This document shows positions 41,143 through 50,001 of a stretch of 64,000 bases of DNA, in pieces. The stretch's first letter is position 1; the number at the start of each line of letters is the position of its first letter. The DNA is from an uncultured Coriobacteriaceae bacterium (lineage in GTDB: Bacteria > Actinomycetota > Coriobacteriia > Coriobacteriales > Atopobiaceae). The position numbers and the translations under genes are program-made. The notes below the pieces were generated by a model that was given only the letters and a program-made list of their open reading frames with translations, was not told the DNA's origin and made no database searches. The stretch lies in the NCBI GenBank assembly GCA_902790135.1, contig CADAQM010000007.1:1-64000 (forward strand). Direction: 5' to 3'.

Positions 41143-41751
41143 ATGGCAGACGAACGCATCATCAACAGCCAGGGCTTCAGGCCTGTGGACAAGCCGCGCA
41201 TCGAGGCAGCCGTGCGCGAGTTTCTCGCCGCGATCGGCGAGGACCCCGACCGCGAGGGCCTGCTGGGCACGCCCGACCGCGTGGCCCGCGCCTGCGAGGA
41301 GATCTTCGGCGGCATGCAGGAGGACCCAAGCACGCACCTGCTCAGACAGTTTGGCGAGCCTGGCAACGAGAACATGGTCATCGTCAAGGATATCCCGTTC
41401 TCGTCGATGTGCGAGCATCACCTGCTGCCCTTCACGGGCAAGGCGCACATCTGCTATCTCCCGCGTGACGGCCGCATCACCGGCCTCTCCAAGCTCGCGC
41501 GCTGCGTGGTGGGCTATGCGCACCGCCCGCAGGTGCAGGAGCGGCTCACCCAGCAGGTCGCCGACGCGATCGTCGACCGTCTCGACCCGCTTGGGGTGCT
41601 GGTGGTCCTCGAGGCGACGCACACCTGCATGACCATGCGCGGCATCCGGAGCGCTGGCTCGCTCACGGTGACCAGTGCTGTGCGTGGTTGGTTCAAGAGC
41701 GACCTCAAGGCGCGCGAGGAGGCGCTCCGTCTCATCGGAATGGGGGACTAG
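41143..41751 (+). CDS. folE: GTP cyclohydrolase I
   Basis: A 202-aa enzyme making dihydroneopterin triphosphate from GTP, the first step of folate (and queuosine) synthesis. Zinc ligands are present in [11 protein letters not shown] (Cys and His) and [10 protein letters not shown] (second Cys). [30 protein letters not shown] is the family block. Length is normal. It is followed within 4 bases by the formate/nitrite channel gene, then queD, so pterin synthesis is bundled with C1 metabolism. Confidence 0.92.
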   Translation: MADERIINSQGFRPVDKPRIEAAVREFLAAIGEDPDREGLLGTPDRVARACEEIFGGMQEDPSTHLLRQFGEPGNENMVIVKDIPFSSMCEHHLLPFTGKAHICYLPRDGRITGLSKLARCVVGYAHRPQVQERLTQQVADAIVDRLDPLGVLVVLEATHTCMTMRGIRSAGSLTVTSAVRGWFKSDLKAREEALRLIGMGD

Positions 41752-41754
41752 GGT

Positions 41755-42588
41755 ATGACCAACAAGGAGATCGCAGCCATCAGGCCTGACGCGCTGGCGG
41801 CTGCCCAGATCGAGGAGAAGGCTGAGGTGGTGGGCGAGGGCAAGGCCAAGATGCCCTTGCTGCGCACCTTCCTTCTCGCCATCCTGGCGGGCCTGTTCAT
41901 CGGCATGGGCGGCATGTTCATGCTGCTCGTCAAGAGTGACGCAACGCTGGGCTTTGCCGCGTCCTCGGTGTTTGGTGCGTTCGTCTTCAGCTTCGGGCTG
42001 TTCTTCGTGTTCATCGCCGGTGCCGAGCTCTTTACCGGCAACAACCTCATGACGATGGGCTTCCTCTCCGGCAGGTACACGCTGTCCGCCCTGCTGCGCA
42101 GCTGGCTCGTGGTGTATGCGGGCAACCTCCTGGGCTCCCTTCTGCTGGTGGCACTTCTCAAGCTGGCCAACTTTGCGGGGATGGGCTCTGGTGCCGTGGG
42201 CAACACGATGGTGAGCGTCGCGGCCGCCAAGTGCGCGCTTCCCTGGACGGTCGCCTTCGGGCGCGGCATCATGTGCAACATCCTGGTGTGCCTGGGCGTC
42301 TGGATGAGCTTTGCCGCCCGCACGGTGGTCGACAAGTTCTTCTGCTCGTCGCTGCCGGTGACGATGTTCGTGGGCTGCGGCTTCGAGCACTGTGTGGCCA
42401 ACATGTTCTTCATCCCCATGGGACTTGTCACCTTTGCGGCTGGCGTGGCGCCGGAGGGCGTCGACACGGCCGCGCTCAACCTGGGCGGATTCCTCTCCAA
42501 CCTGAGTGCCGCCACGCTGGGCAACATCGTGGGCGGCGCGGTGATCGTCGCCGGCATGTACTGGATGGCCTACAAGAAGGGCGCGTAA
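41755..42588 (+). CDS. FocA/NirC-family formate/nitrite channel
   Basis: A 277-aa inner-membrane pentameric anion channel with six helices. Signature blocks are LAGLFIGMGGMFML, AGAELFTGNNLMT, MCNILVCLGVWMSFAARTVVDKFFC and GFEHCVANMFFIPMG. These residues line the formate/nitrite pore. Nesting between folE and queD in a C1-folate cluster supports formate rather than nitrite as cargo; direction (export of formate made from formyl-THF, or import for fhs) is not fixed by sequence. ATG is 4 bases after the folE stop. Confidence 0.88.
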   Translation: MTNKEIAAIRPDALAAAQIEEKAEVVGEGKAKMPLLRTFLLAILAGLFIGMGGMFMLLVKSDATLGFAASSVFGAFVFSFGLFFVFIAGAELFTGNNLMTMGFLSGRYTLSALLRSWLVVYAGNLLGSLLLVALLKLANFAGMGSGAVGNTMVSVAAAKCALPWTVAFGRGIMCNILVCLGVWMSFAARTVVDKFFCSSLPVTMFVGCGFEHCVANMFFIPMGLVTFAAGVAPEGVDTAALNLGGFLSNLSAATLGNIVGGAVIVAGMYWMAYKKGA

Positions 42589-42591
42589 GGC

Positions 42592-43011
42592 ATGTACGCA
42601 TTGCAGACCGAGGCGTGCTTTGACAGCGCGCACTTTCTTACCGACTACTACGGCAAGTGCGAGAACCTCCACGGGCATAGGTGGCGCATCGTGGCGACCA
42701 TCGAGCAGGAGGAGCTGCAGACGGAAGGCACCATGCGCGACATGGTGCTCGACTTCGGCGTCTTCAAGCGCTCGGTGCGCGCGCTGGCCGACTCGCTCGA
42801 CCACACCTTCCTGGTGGAGGAGGGCTCGCTCAAGCCCGCGACGATCGCGGCGCTCGAGGCAGAGGGCTTCTCGCTCACTATCCTGCCCTTCCGCACCACG
42901 GCCGAGAACCTGGCGCGCTACGTTGCAGAGCAGCTCGTCTCGCAGGGACTTCCCGTGAGCGAGGTCGAGTGCGACGAGACGCCCAACAACCGGGCCATCT
43001 ATCGCCCGTAA
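42592..43011 (+). CDS. queD: 6-pyruvoyltetrahydropterin synthase/QueD-like
   Basis: A 139-aa T-fold enzyme. The zinc His sites SAHFL and HGHRWR are present. The segment KCENLHGH has the QueD catalytic CxxxHGH form, not the ExxxHGH form of PTPS-III enzymes that replace FolB. This points to 6-carboxytetrahydropterin synthesis for queuosine-type products. Its place between folE, the formate channel and folC nevertheless leaves a folate role open. ATG lies 3 bases after the channel stop, so translation is coupled. Confidence 0.85.
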   Translation: MYALQTEACFDSAHFLTDYYGKCENLHGHRWRIVATIEQEELQTEGTMRDMVLDFGVFKRSVRALADSLDHTFLVEEGSLKPATIAALEAEGFSLTILPFRTTAENLARYVAEQLVSQGLPVSEVECDETPNNRAIYRP

Positions 43012-43054
43012 CCATCGCATCAACCCACGCGACTCCCTTTGGAAGAGGTGTTCC

Positions 43055-44464
43055 ATGTCGTACCGTGTCCCCTTCGACGTCTGTGACCTGAGCTTTGAGG
43101 AGTCGCTGCGTCAGCTGCATGCAACGCTCAAGTTTGGCATCCAGCCGCTTCTCGAGACCGTCGTGGACATGCTGGTCGAATGCGGGAATCCCGACCTGTG
43201 CTACGACTGCATCCAGGTCGCCGGCACCAACGGCAAGACCTCCACGTCGCGCTACTCGGCAGCCATCCTTGCGGGCGAGGGCATGCGAAGCGCCCTCTAC
43301 ACCAGCCCCGAGCTGGTGAGCTACACCGAGCGCATGGAGATCGACGGCCGCCCCGTCTCGGAGGAGGCCTTCGCGCACGGACTCTCTGTGGCCATCGAGG
43401 CGGGCCGTCGCGTCAACGCCCGTCGCAGCGCCGCAGGAGAGCGCCCCTACGACGTGACCGAGTTTGACCTGCTCACGGTGGCCGCTCTGGTGGTTTATGC
43501 TGAGGCGGGCATCGACGTGGCAGTGCTCGAGGTGGGCATGGGAGGCCGCTGGGATGCGACCTCTGCGGTCAAGAGCATCAAGGCGGTTGCCGTGACGGGT
43601 GTCGGTCTCGATCATACGCACATCCTCGGCGACACGCTGGAGGCGATCTCGGGCGAGAAGGCCGCCGTCATCAAAGCGGGACGCAGCTGCGTGCTGGGGG
43701 TGGGTACCGCCACTCCCGACAGCGTGGAGGACGTCTTCTTGGACCAATGCGCTGCAGAGGGTGTCGCGCCGGTCCTGCTCAGGCCCGAGCGCCTCGAGGA
43801 TGCCACGGGCGAGATGCACGCGGGCGTGCCGCGTGCCCATGAGGAGCTTCCGCACGCATCCTTCCTGGTCACCGAGCACCCGTCGCGTATCGGTAGCCCC
43901 CTCAGACTCTCCGTCACCACCCCTCGGGCGACCTATCCTGAGGTCGAGGCCCTCAAGCCGGGCTATCAGGCGGCGAACATCGCCTGTGCGGTGGCGCTCT
44001 GCGAGAACTACCTCGACCGTTCGCTCGACGCCGACACCCTTCGCGCGTCGGTGCTCGGCTGCCCAACGCCCGGACGCTTCGACGTGGTCCGCACCGATCC
44101 GGTGGCGCTCATCGACGCCTGTCACAACCCCCAGTCGGTGGAGACCTTCCTTACGGCCGTGCGCGCCATATCGCCCGAGGTCGCCGACCGCCCTGCGCTG
44201 CTTGCAGCGGTTCTCGCGGACAAGGACGTGGAGGGCATCGTCGCGCTTCTGGCGGGGGAGTTCCCCCAGGTCTACGTGACCCAGACCTCCTCGCCGCGCG
44301 CGCTTCCGGCATCCGAGCTTGCGACGATCTTCCGCGCAGCTGGTGCCAACGTGGCCGGTGTCTTCGAAAACGTGGACGCTGCCGTGAAGGGCTTGTGTGA
44401 AGTTTCCTATATTGCCTGTGGTTCAATCACGCTAGCTGGTGAGGTTGCGGGTCTGCTAGGATAG
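43055..44464 (+). CDS. folC: Folylpolyglutamate synthase/dihydrofolate synthase
   Basis: A 469-aa Mur-ligase-type enzyme that adds glutamate to folates. The ATP motif is AGTNGKTSTSRYSA (from residue 56). MGGRWDATSAV replaces the family GGRLDATN block, and THILGDTLEAISGEKAAVIK follows. The C-terminal Mur domain has DACHNPQS. The length is slightly above typical. It ends the C1/folate block. Polyglutamylation retains THF and tunes folate enzymes, fitting a pathway with a high C1 flux. ATG follows GAAGAGGTGTTCC. Confidence 0.9.
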   Translation: MSYRVPFDVCDLSFEESLRQLHATLKFGIQPLLETVVDMLVECGNPDLCYDCIQVAGTNGKTSTSRYSAAILAGEGMRSALYTSPELVSYTERMEIDGRPVSEEAFAHGLSVAIEAGRRVNARRSAAGERPYDVTEFDLLTVAALVVYAEAGIDVAVLEVGMGGRWDATSAVKSIKAVAVTGVGLDHTHILGDTLEAISGEKAAVIKAGRSCVLGVGTATPDSVEDVFLDQCAAEGVAPVLLRPERLEDATGEMHAGVPRAHEELPHASFLVTEHPSRIGSPLRLSVTTPRATYPEVEALKPGYQAANIACAVALCENYLDRSLDADTLRASVLGCPTPGRFDVVRTDPVALIDACHNPQSVETFLTAVRAISPEVADRPALLAAVLADKDVEGIVALLAGEFPQVYVTQTSSPRALPASELATIFRAAGANVAGVFENVDAAVKGLCEVSYIACGSITLAGEVAGLLG

Positions 44465-44540
44465 CTTCTGTTACAATCTGAACGTCCATGACTTTATTCG
44501 GCAGTTCTTTGGCCGTTGGATACGAAGGAGTACGAGGCAG

Positions 44541-44972
44541 ATGCGTGAACTTCTCGACCAGCTTATGACCCCCGAAGTACGCATGGTGCTGTACCTGATG
44601 GTTGCATGCATCGTGATGGTGTATATCCTGTCCATCGTCTACGTCATTCGCGACGCTCAGCGTCGTGGCGCTGAGCCGTGGTGGGTCTGGGCCATCATCT
44701 CGGTCATTCCCATCGTGGGCATCCTCGCCTACGTCATCCTGCGTCCCAGCTCCTATCTGGTCGACCGCGAGGAGCAGGATCTCGACATCGCCCTGCGCGA
44801 GCATCAGCTCTCCCACTACGGCATCTGCCCCAAGTGCGGTGCGCCGATCGACCGCGACTTCGTGGTCTGCCCGATCTGCAACACGCAGGTGCGCAACGTC
44901 TGCCCCACCTGCCACCGCCCGCTCAACGCCGACTGGAAGGTGTGCCCGTACTGCCGCACCCGCATCCAGTAG
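44541..44972 (+). CDS. Membrane protein with double zinc ribbon
   Basis: A 143-aa protein. Two N-terminal membrane helices (VLYLMVACIVMVYILSIVYVI and WWVWAIISVIPIVGILAYVIL) resemble the phospholipase-D N-terminal membrane module. A cytoplasmic tail follows with two zinc ribbons, CPKCGAPI...CPIC and CPTCHRPL...CPYC (DZANK type). Such small proteins are common in Actinobacteria; a scaffolding or RNA-contact role is possible but not shown. It has a terminator of its own. Confidence 0.75.
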   Translation: MRELLDQLMTPEVRMVLYLMVACIVMVYILSIVYVIRDAQRRGAEPWWVWAIISVIPIVGILAYVILRPSSYLVDREEQDLDIALREHQLSHYGICPKCGAPIDRDFVVCPICNTQVRNVCPTCHRPLNADWKVCPYCRTRIQ

Positions 44973-44992
44973 CGCCTGCATCCAGATATGCC

Positions 44993-45032
44993 AGAAGGGC
45001 GTCGGAGTCTCTGCTCCGGCGCCCTTCTCTTG
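44993..45032 (+). terminator. Terminator after zinc-ribbon membrane protein
   Basis: A 15-bp stem with one G-T pair (44993-45007 with 45014-45028), followed by CTTGTG; it separates this gene from convergent trmL. Confidence 0.8.
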
Positions 45033-45060
45033 TGACGAGTGTGTCATCCGGTCTGGGTGC

Positions 45061-45660
45061 TCACATGCCGGGGAAACCCGTCTGGCGGAGCGCCTCGTAG
45101 ATGACGATGGCGGCGGCGTTCGAGAGGTTGAGCGAGGTGATCTGGCTCACACGGCTGTCGACGAAGTTGCCGCAGATGTCGCGCTCGAGCTCGGGGTGGA
45201 GGCGCTCGTGGGTCTCATGCCAGCTCTGCGCGTTGTCAAGTGCATCGTCGCCGCGCATGGGGATGCGCTCGCAGAGGTTGGGGTGCGCCCTCAGCAGATT
45301 GGCGTCGAGCCCGGAGCTTTCCTTGCCAAAGACGAGGTAGTCGCCATCGCGATAGCTGCTCTCGGCGTAGGTTCGCGCGCCTCGCTTGGTGAGCAGGTGT
45401 ACGCAGGAACCCTCGGGCGAGGTGGACGCGAGCGCAGCCCCAAAGCCCTCGTTAGCGGCGACAAAGGCGTCCCAGTCGGGATAGGTGCGCACGTCGAGGC
45501 TCTCCCAGTAGGCGAGACCGGCCCTGCGCACCGCCTGGTCGGAGAGGCTGAAGCCCAAGGGACCCACCAGATGGAGGCGTGCCCCGGTGAGCACGCAGGT
45601 GCGGCCGATGTTGCCGGTGTTGGCGGGAATCTCTGGCTCCACAAGCACGACGTTGAGCAC
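45061..45660 (-). CDS. trmL: tRNA (cytidine/uridine-34-2'-O)-methyltransferase
   Basis: A 199-aa SPOUT methyltransferase that modifies the wobble base of tRNALeu. LVEPEIPANTGNIGRTCVLTGARLHLVGPLGF is the family opening; LVFGKESSGLDANLL and NLSNAAAIVIYEALRQ form the trefoil knot. Length is near the usual 155-200. The start is GTG at 45660 with AAAGGAGAGGAGA ahead. A longer frame to 45699 adds unconserved residues. Confidence 0.88.
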   Translation of the reverse strand: MLNVVLVEPEIPANTGNIGRTCVLTGARLHLVGPLGFSLSDQAVRRAGLAYWESLDVRTYPDWDAFVAANEGFGAALASTSPEGSCVHLLTKRGARTYAESSYRDGDYLVFGKESSGLDANLLRAHPNLCERIPMRGDDALDNAQSWHETHERLHPELERDICGNFVDSRVSQITSLNLSNAAAIVIYEALRQTGFPGM

Positions 45661-45821
45661 GGCTCTCCTCTCCTTTGCTCCTGCGCTGACGCAGACCATA
45701 GGGTAGCACCATGCCCAAGTCGTGAGGTTTGGGGATGGTGCCGCCCATCTTGCGGGGCATGGCGCGCGGTTGCGGTAGCATCTTTCCCTGACAAATCGAC
45801 AGGCCGAAGACGGGAGAGACG

Positions 45822-46127
45822 ATGGATCGCATCGAGAGGATTAAGGCGATGGAGGCTGCGCTCAACGAGACGCGCGATGCGGCTGACCAGCTGCGCGAGG
45901 CGGTGGCGGCTCAGGCCGTCGCCCTCGACAGCGTGCGTGCGCTCTCCGCCTACTACGGCAGCCAGGACTGGTACTCCGACCTCGAGGCGGACGAGCGCGG
46001 CAAGCTGCCCGAGAGCCTGGAGCGCGGCGTGCTCTCGGAGGACCTGCCCTACGAAGCGCTGGTGGATGCCCGTGAGGCGGCCCTCGGTGCGCTCGAGGTC
46101 GCAGCATCGATGCTGCGAGCGCTCTAG
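45822..46127 (+). CDS. DUF4298 family protein
   Basis: A 101-aa helical cytoplasmic protein. The DUF4298 pattern is clear: VRALSAYYGSQDWYSDLEADERGKLPESLERGVLSEDLPYEAL. The function is unknown. Its stop TAG overlaps the GTG start of the rRNA methyltransferase gene, so the two are translationally coupled. Confidence 0.8.
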   Translation: MDRIERIKAMEAALNETRDAADQLREAVAAQAVALDSVRALSAYYGSQDWYSDLEADERGKLPESLERGVLSEDLPYEALVDAREAALGALEVAASMLRAL

Positions 46128-48364
46128 TGGCTCGCGGAAAGAAGGCGCGCGCGGAGGGGGAGGACCTTGAGTTCTTCGCTCGTTGCGCGAGCGGTTTCGA
46201 GCAGGTGCTCGCCGGCGAGCTCAGGCGCCTGCGCATGAGGCGCGTGCGACCCCTGCGCGGCGGGGCCGCCTTCTTTGGCACGCTTGAGGACGGGTATCGC
46301 GCCTGCCTGTGGCTTCGTTCGGCCACGCGGGTGCAGCTCGTGCTCACGCGCGTCGCGGCAACTGACGCGGACGAGCTCTATCGTGCGGTCAAGGCCTACG
46401 CCTGGGAACGGCAGGTGCGGGGCGGCGCAACCATAGCCGTGGATGCCCATGGCGAGAACGACGCGCTGCGCAACAGCAAGTTCACGGCACTCAAGGTGAA
46501 GGACGCCCTCTGTGACCGCCTACGCGAGCAGCTCGATTGGCGCCCGGACGTGGATCCGCATGACCCGGACTTTGCAGTCAACGTGGCCCTGCACCGCGAG
46601 AAGGCAACCATCTACCTCAACCTCTCGGGTGCCTCGCTGCACAGGCGCGGGTACCGTGCCGATGGCGTGCAGACCGAGGCACCGCTCAAGGAGACGCTGG
46701 CTGCGGGGCTGCTCCTGGCAGCGGGGTGGCCAGACCTCGCGCGCGAGGGCGGCGTGCTCGTCGATCCCATGTGCGGGTCGGGAACGCTTGCGATCGAGGG
46801 TGCGCTCATGGCCGCGGATATTGCCCCCGGCCTGCTACGTGAGCGCTGGGGCTTCGAGGGCTGGCTGGGCCATGATCCCGCGCTCTGGAGGCAGGTGCGT
46901 GAGGCTGCCGCTGCGCGTGGAGCGGTCGAGGGCTGTGGTGCGCTCATCCTTGCGAGCGACCTGGATGCCCAGGCGATCGCCATCGCGCGCGACAACGCGA
47001 CGAGGTCTGGGGTGGTCCGGCTCGTGCGCTTCTCGGTCGATGATGCGGCTCGGCTTGGCCGTCACCTGCGGGGCAAGCGAATCGCGCATGCTCCAGGCGG
47101 ACTGCTCGTGGCAAACCCACCCTATGGCCAGCGCCTGCTCTCCAAGGATGAGCTGCCCAAGGTCAACGAGACCCTGCGCGCGGCAGTCGAGGCGCTGCCG
47201 GCGGGCTGGTCGACGGCGCTCATCACGCCCGACGCGGGTGTTGACACCGCGCTCGGCATGGTGCCCGACGAGCTCATCTCCTGCTACAACGGCCCCATCA
47301 AGGCATGGGTGCGCATCTATCGGCACGGCGCAGCCGAGCGCCAGACCTGCGAGGTGGTCTCGCTTGCGGGCGTGCGCAGGAGCGTGCCGATAGCCGAGGC
47401 GACAAGCGAGCAGTTTGCCGCGCGCCTGCGCAAGGTGGCGCGTGAGTCCGCGCGCTGGGCACGGCGCAGCCAGGTGAGCTGCCTGCGCGTCTACGATGCC
47501 GACCTGCCCGACTACGCGCTCTCGGTGGATCTGTACCTTGCTGACAAGGCGGCCGATGGGTATGCGGTGGTCGAGGAGCGCCGTCGTCCGGGCTCGGTCG
47601 ACGAGCTACGCGCCACCCATCGCTTTGCCGATGCGGTCGCCCTTGCTGGCGTGGTTCTCGACGTGCCCGTCGATCACGTGATCGGCCGCCCCTGGCAGGC
47701 CGAGGCGGAGAGGCGCCCTGCTGGCGCATCGGCTCGTCGCATGGTGTCGGCCCGTGAGGACGGCAATCGGTTTGAGATCGACCTCGAGGGTCGGCCCGAC
47801 ACGGGGCTGCCCCTCGCCTTGCGCGGCGTGCGCGAGCAGGTGGGTGCGCTTTCCAAGCGGGCCCGCTACCTGGGGCTGTTTGCCGCGTCTGCGGCGACGG
47901 CCGTGCATGCAGCCCGCGGGGGAGCGCGCAGGACGACGACGGTCTGCTCCTACCCCGATCGCATCGAGTGGGCGGAACACGTCCTGGCCGACAACGGCTT
48001 CTCCGATACCAAGCACATCTGCGTCTGCGAGGACGTGCGCGATTGGGTGAGCGAGCGACGCAAGGCGGGGTCGAGCTTCGACCTGATCGCATGCACGCCG
48101 CCCGCCTGGCTTCCTGCGCAGAGGCAGGGCCAGACGGACTTCGAGCTCAGGCGCGACCACGTGGAGCTCATCTGCCAGGTCGCGGGTCTGCTCGCACGGG
48201 GCGGCACGCTGGTGTTTGCCTTCGAGGACAAAGAGTTCAAGCTCGACGAGAAGGCGCTGCTCAAGGCTGGTCTTACCGTCGAGGACGCGCGCGTGCAGAC
48301 GCTCGCCCACGGGTTCGAGCGCCGTGCCAACGAGCACCACTGCTATCTGGTGAGGCGTGCCTAG
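46127..48364 (+). CDS. rlmL: RlmKL-like bifunctional 23S rRNA methyltransferase
   Basis: A 745-aa protein: N-terminal THUMP domain, then an RlmL-type N2-guanine methyltransferase with DPMCGSGTLAIEGALMAADIAPG and the catalytic NPPYGQRL. A C-terminal RlmK-like domain follows. In that part the usual LNLFAYTG motif reads LGLFAASAA and DPPxF reads CTPPAW, so the second activity (N7-G2069) may be weakened or lost. The start is GTG overlapping the DUF4298 stop. RlmL activity is well supported; RlmK activity is doubtful. Confidence 0.85.
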   Translation: MARGKKARAEGEDLEFFARCASGFEQVLAGELRRLRMRRVRPLRGGAAFFGTLEDGYRACLWLRSATRVQLVLTRVAATDADELYRAVKAYAWERQVRGGATIAVDAHGENDALRNSKFTALKVKDALCDRLREQLDWRPDVDPHDPDFAVNVALHREKATIYLNLSGASLHRRGYRADGVQTEAPLKETLAAGLLLAAGWPDLAREGGVLVDPMCGSGTLAIEGALMAADIAPGLLRERWGFEGWLGHDPALWRQVREAAAARGAVEGCGALILASDLDAQAIAIARDNATRSGVVRLVRFSVDDAARLGRHLRGKRIAHAPGGLLVANPPYGQRLLSKDELPKVNETLRAAVEALPAGWSTALITPDAGVDTALGMVPDELISCYNGPIKAWVRIYRHGAAERQTCEVVSLAGVRRSVPIAEATSEQFAARLRKVARESARWARRSQVSCLRVYDADLPDYALSVDLYLADKAADGYAVVEERRRPGSVDELRATHRFADAVALAGVVLDVPVDHVIGRPWQAEAERRPAGASARRMVSAREDGNRFEIDLEGRPDTGLPLALRGVREQVGALSKRARYLGLFAASAATAVHAARGGARRTTTVCSYPDRIEWAEHVLADNGFSDTKHICVCEDVRDWVSERRKAGSSFDLIACTPPAWLPAQRQGQTDFELRRDHVELICQVAGLLARGGTLVFAFEDKEFKLDEKALLKAGLTVEDARVQTLAHGFERRANEHHCYLVRRA

Positions 48365-48393
48365 GGGGTTCTGGCTCCTCGTTCGGTGTCCGC

Positions 48394-49875
48394 CTATTGG
48401 CGGATCGGCCTCATGACGGCGGTCGAGCCTGCGGGAGGGTCTCCGCCAAGTTCCTCGTAGGGGATGACCGCACCTTCCCCGTAGAGCGCAATGGCCTCGT
48501 CGAGGTCGCTGCGCTGCGCGTTCTCCCAGTTGGTGACCAGTGCGTCGCGGGACACCATGCGCGCCTCCCACAGCTGCGCGAGCTCGCTGAGGAGCCGACG
48601 CTCCTCCATGTCGTCGAGGCCGCGCAGGGCGAGGACGACGAGCTCGTTTGCCAGCTGGTCGACCCAGCGCTTGAACACGCGGGCGTTCCAGCCCATCTCC
48701 CTGAGGTCGTGGTAGATCTGGTCGAGGTCGAGCTCCTCGAGCTCGCCGATGCCGACGAGCCGCTCCACCGCCTGCCGAATGTCGGGGGTGGCGAGAAGGC
48801 CCTTGACCAGCGCCGCATAGCCACCAGCCAGGCGTGGGGGCAGGGAGTCCGCGCACCTGAGCTCGATCCGTCCGTCAAAGCGCACGTCGGGCCAGACGGA
48901 GTGTGCCAGCCGCTTCGCCTCCATAGGCGTCAGGTCGCGCTCCTCCATCACGTATTCGCAGGTATCGGTGCCCGTTGAGAAGACGATGCCCTCGTCGCTC
49001 TCAAAAAGGATCGGACGTACGCTCTCAAGCCAGCGCTCGTAGCTGGCAAGGCCAAAGCTCTCGCGCAGGACGGAGGGCATCGTGGCGTGTCGCGCGGGAT
49101 CCATCTGCTGCCAGACGAGCTGGCGGGCCATGGGGGGCGTGTCGGCCGGCGCGCACCCGCGCAGGGAAAGCGTGTTGTCGCAGAGGAAGGAGAGCAACGG
49201 CGCGAGCGCCGTGAACAGGCGGAATATGGCTACGGCCTCCCGCTCGTCCTGCGGCATGGGAAGGCAGAGCCGCGTCATGGCCGAGCAGCGCAGTGCGTCC
49301 TTGGCAAAGCGGCCCGAGCGTACGAGATAGGTGCCCAGAAGGACGTTGCGCCTCAGGGGCACCGGCACGATGTCGGAAGGGGAGACGACGGGACTCAACC
49401 CCTGCGCCACCAGGTCGTACTCCCTGCCCAAGGCGCGTGCGGCGAGATGGGCCTGGCGGTCGAAGACGCGGATGGCGTCGATGAGCCCGGTGATGCTCCG
49501 GGAGGGGCCGACCTCGAGCACGAGCTGCGCGCCGACGCCGACGCTGGCACGAAGGCCAATCGTCTCGTCCCGCCCCTCGATGGCAAGGGCGCCGCGCACG
49601 CCCACCAGGCGCCCCTCGCAGACGATCTCGCCGCCCACGTAGGTGCCCGTCAGTTGGTGCAGGATCCTCTCCACGCCATAGGGACCCTCGAAGGGCACGG
49701 GGCATCCTGTGGCGTGGTCACACACGATGCGTTCGAGCACGAGCGTCAAACCTGCAGTTTGGATGGAGTCGCCGCGCTGGTCGGCGTCTCCCTTTAGTGC
49801 CGCGAGCATAATCTGGCGATTGCGCTCGAGACGTTGTCGCTGCTCATCGGTGCGGATGCGTGCGTGCTTTGCCAT
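48394..49875 (-). CDS. Glutamate-cysteine ligase, plant/EgtA type
   Basis: A 493-aa protein of the glutamate-cysteine ligase family 2. Landmarks are TAGLTLVLERIVCDHATGCPVPFEGPYGVE near the start, VGPSRSITGLIDAI, TLSLRGCAP, and RIELRCADSLPPRLAGGYAALVKGLL, parallel to the LEMRGAD...LPALWxGLL block. It would make gamma-glutamylcysteine from Glu and Cys for a low-molecular-weight thiol. No glutathione synthetase or ergothioneine genes are in the window. The start MAKHARIRTD has GGAGGAG ahead. Moderate divergence from characterised members leaves some doubt about substrate. Confidence 0.72.
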   Translation of the reverse strand: MAKHARIRTDEQRQRLERNRQIMLAALKGDADQRGDSIQTAGLTLVLERIVCDHATGCPVPFEGPYGVERILHQLTGTYVGGEIVCEGRLVGVRGALAIEGRDETIGLRASVGVGAQLVLEVGPSRSITGLIDAIRVFDRQAHLAARALGREYDLVAQGLSPVVSPSDIVPVPLRRNVLLGTYLVRSGRFAKDALRCSAMTRLCLPMPQDEREAVAIFRLFTALAPLLSFLCDNTLSLRGCAPADTPPMARQLVWQQMDPARHATMPSVLRESFGLASYERWLESVRPILFESDEGIVFSTGTDTCEYVMEERDLTPMEAKRLAHSVWPDVRFDGRIELRCADSLPPRLAGGYAALVKGLLATPDIRQAVERLVGIGELEELDLDQIYHDLREMGWNARVFKRWVDQLANELVVLALRGLDDMEERRLLSELAQLWEARMVSRDALVTNWENAQRSDLDEAIALYGEGAVIPYEELGGDPPAGSTAVMRPIRQ

Positions 49876-50001
49876 GTGTGCTCCTCCAATACGGAGAGCG
49901 AACTTCATTTGTGGATAGTATGCCTTAACGAGCGAATGAGTAGAATGGTTGCATCAAGAACCTTCCTCCTCCGGTCGGAGGCCGAATGCCAAGGAGGGCT
50001 C

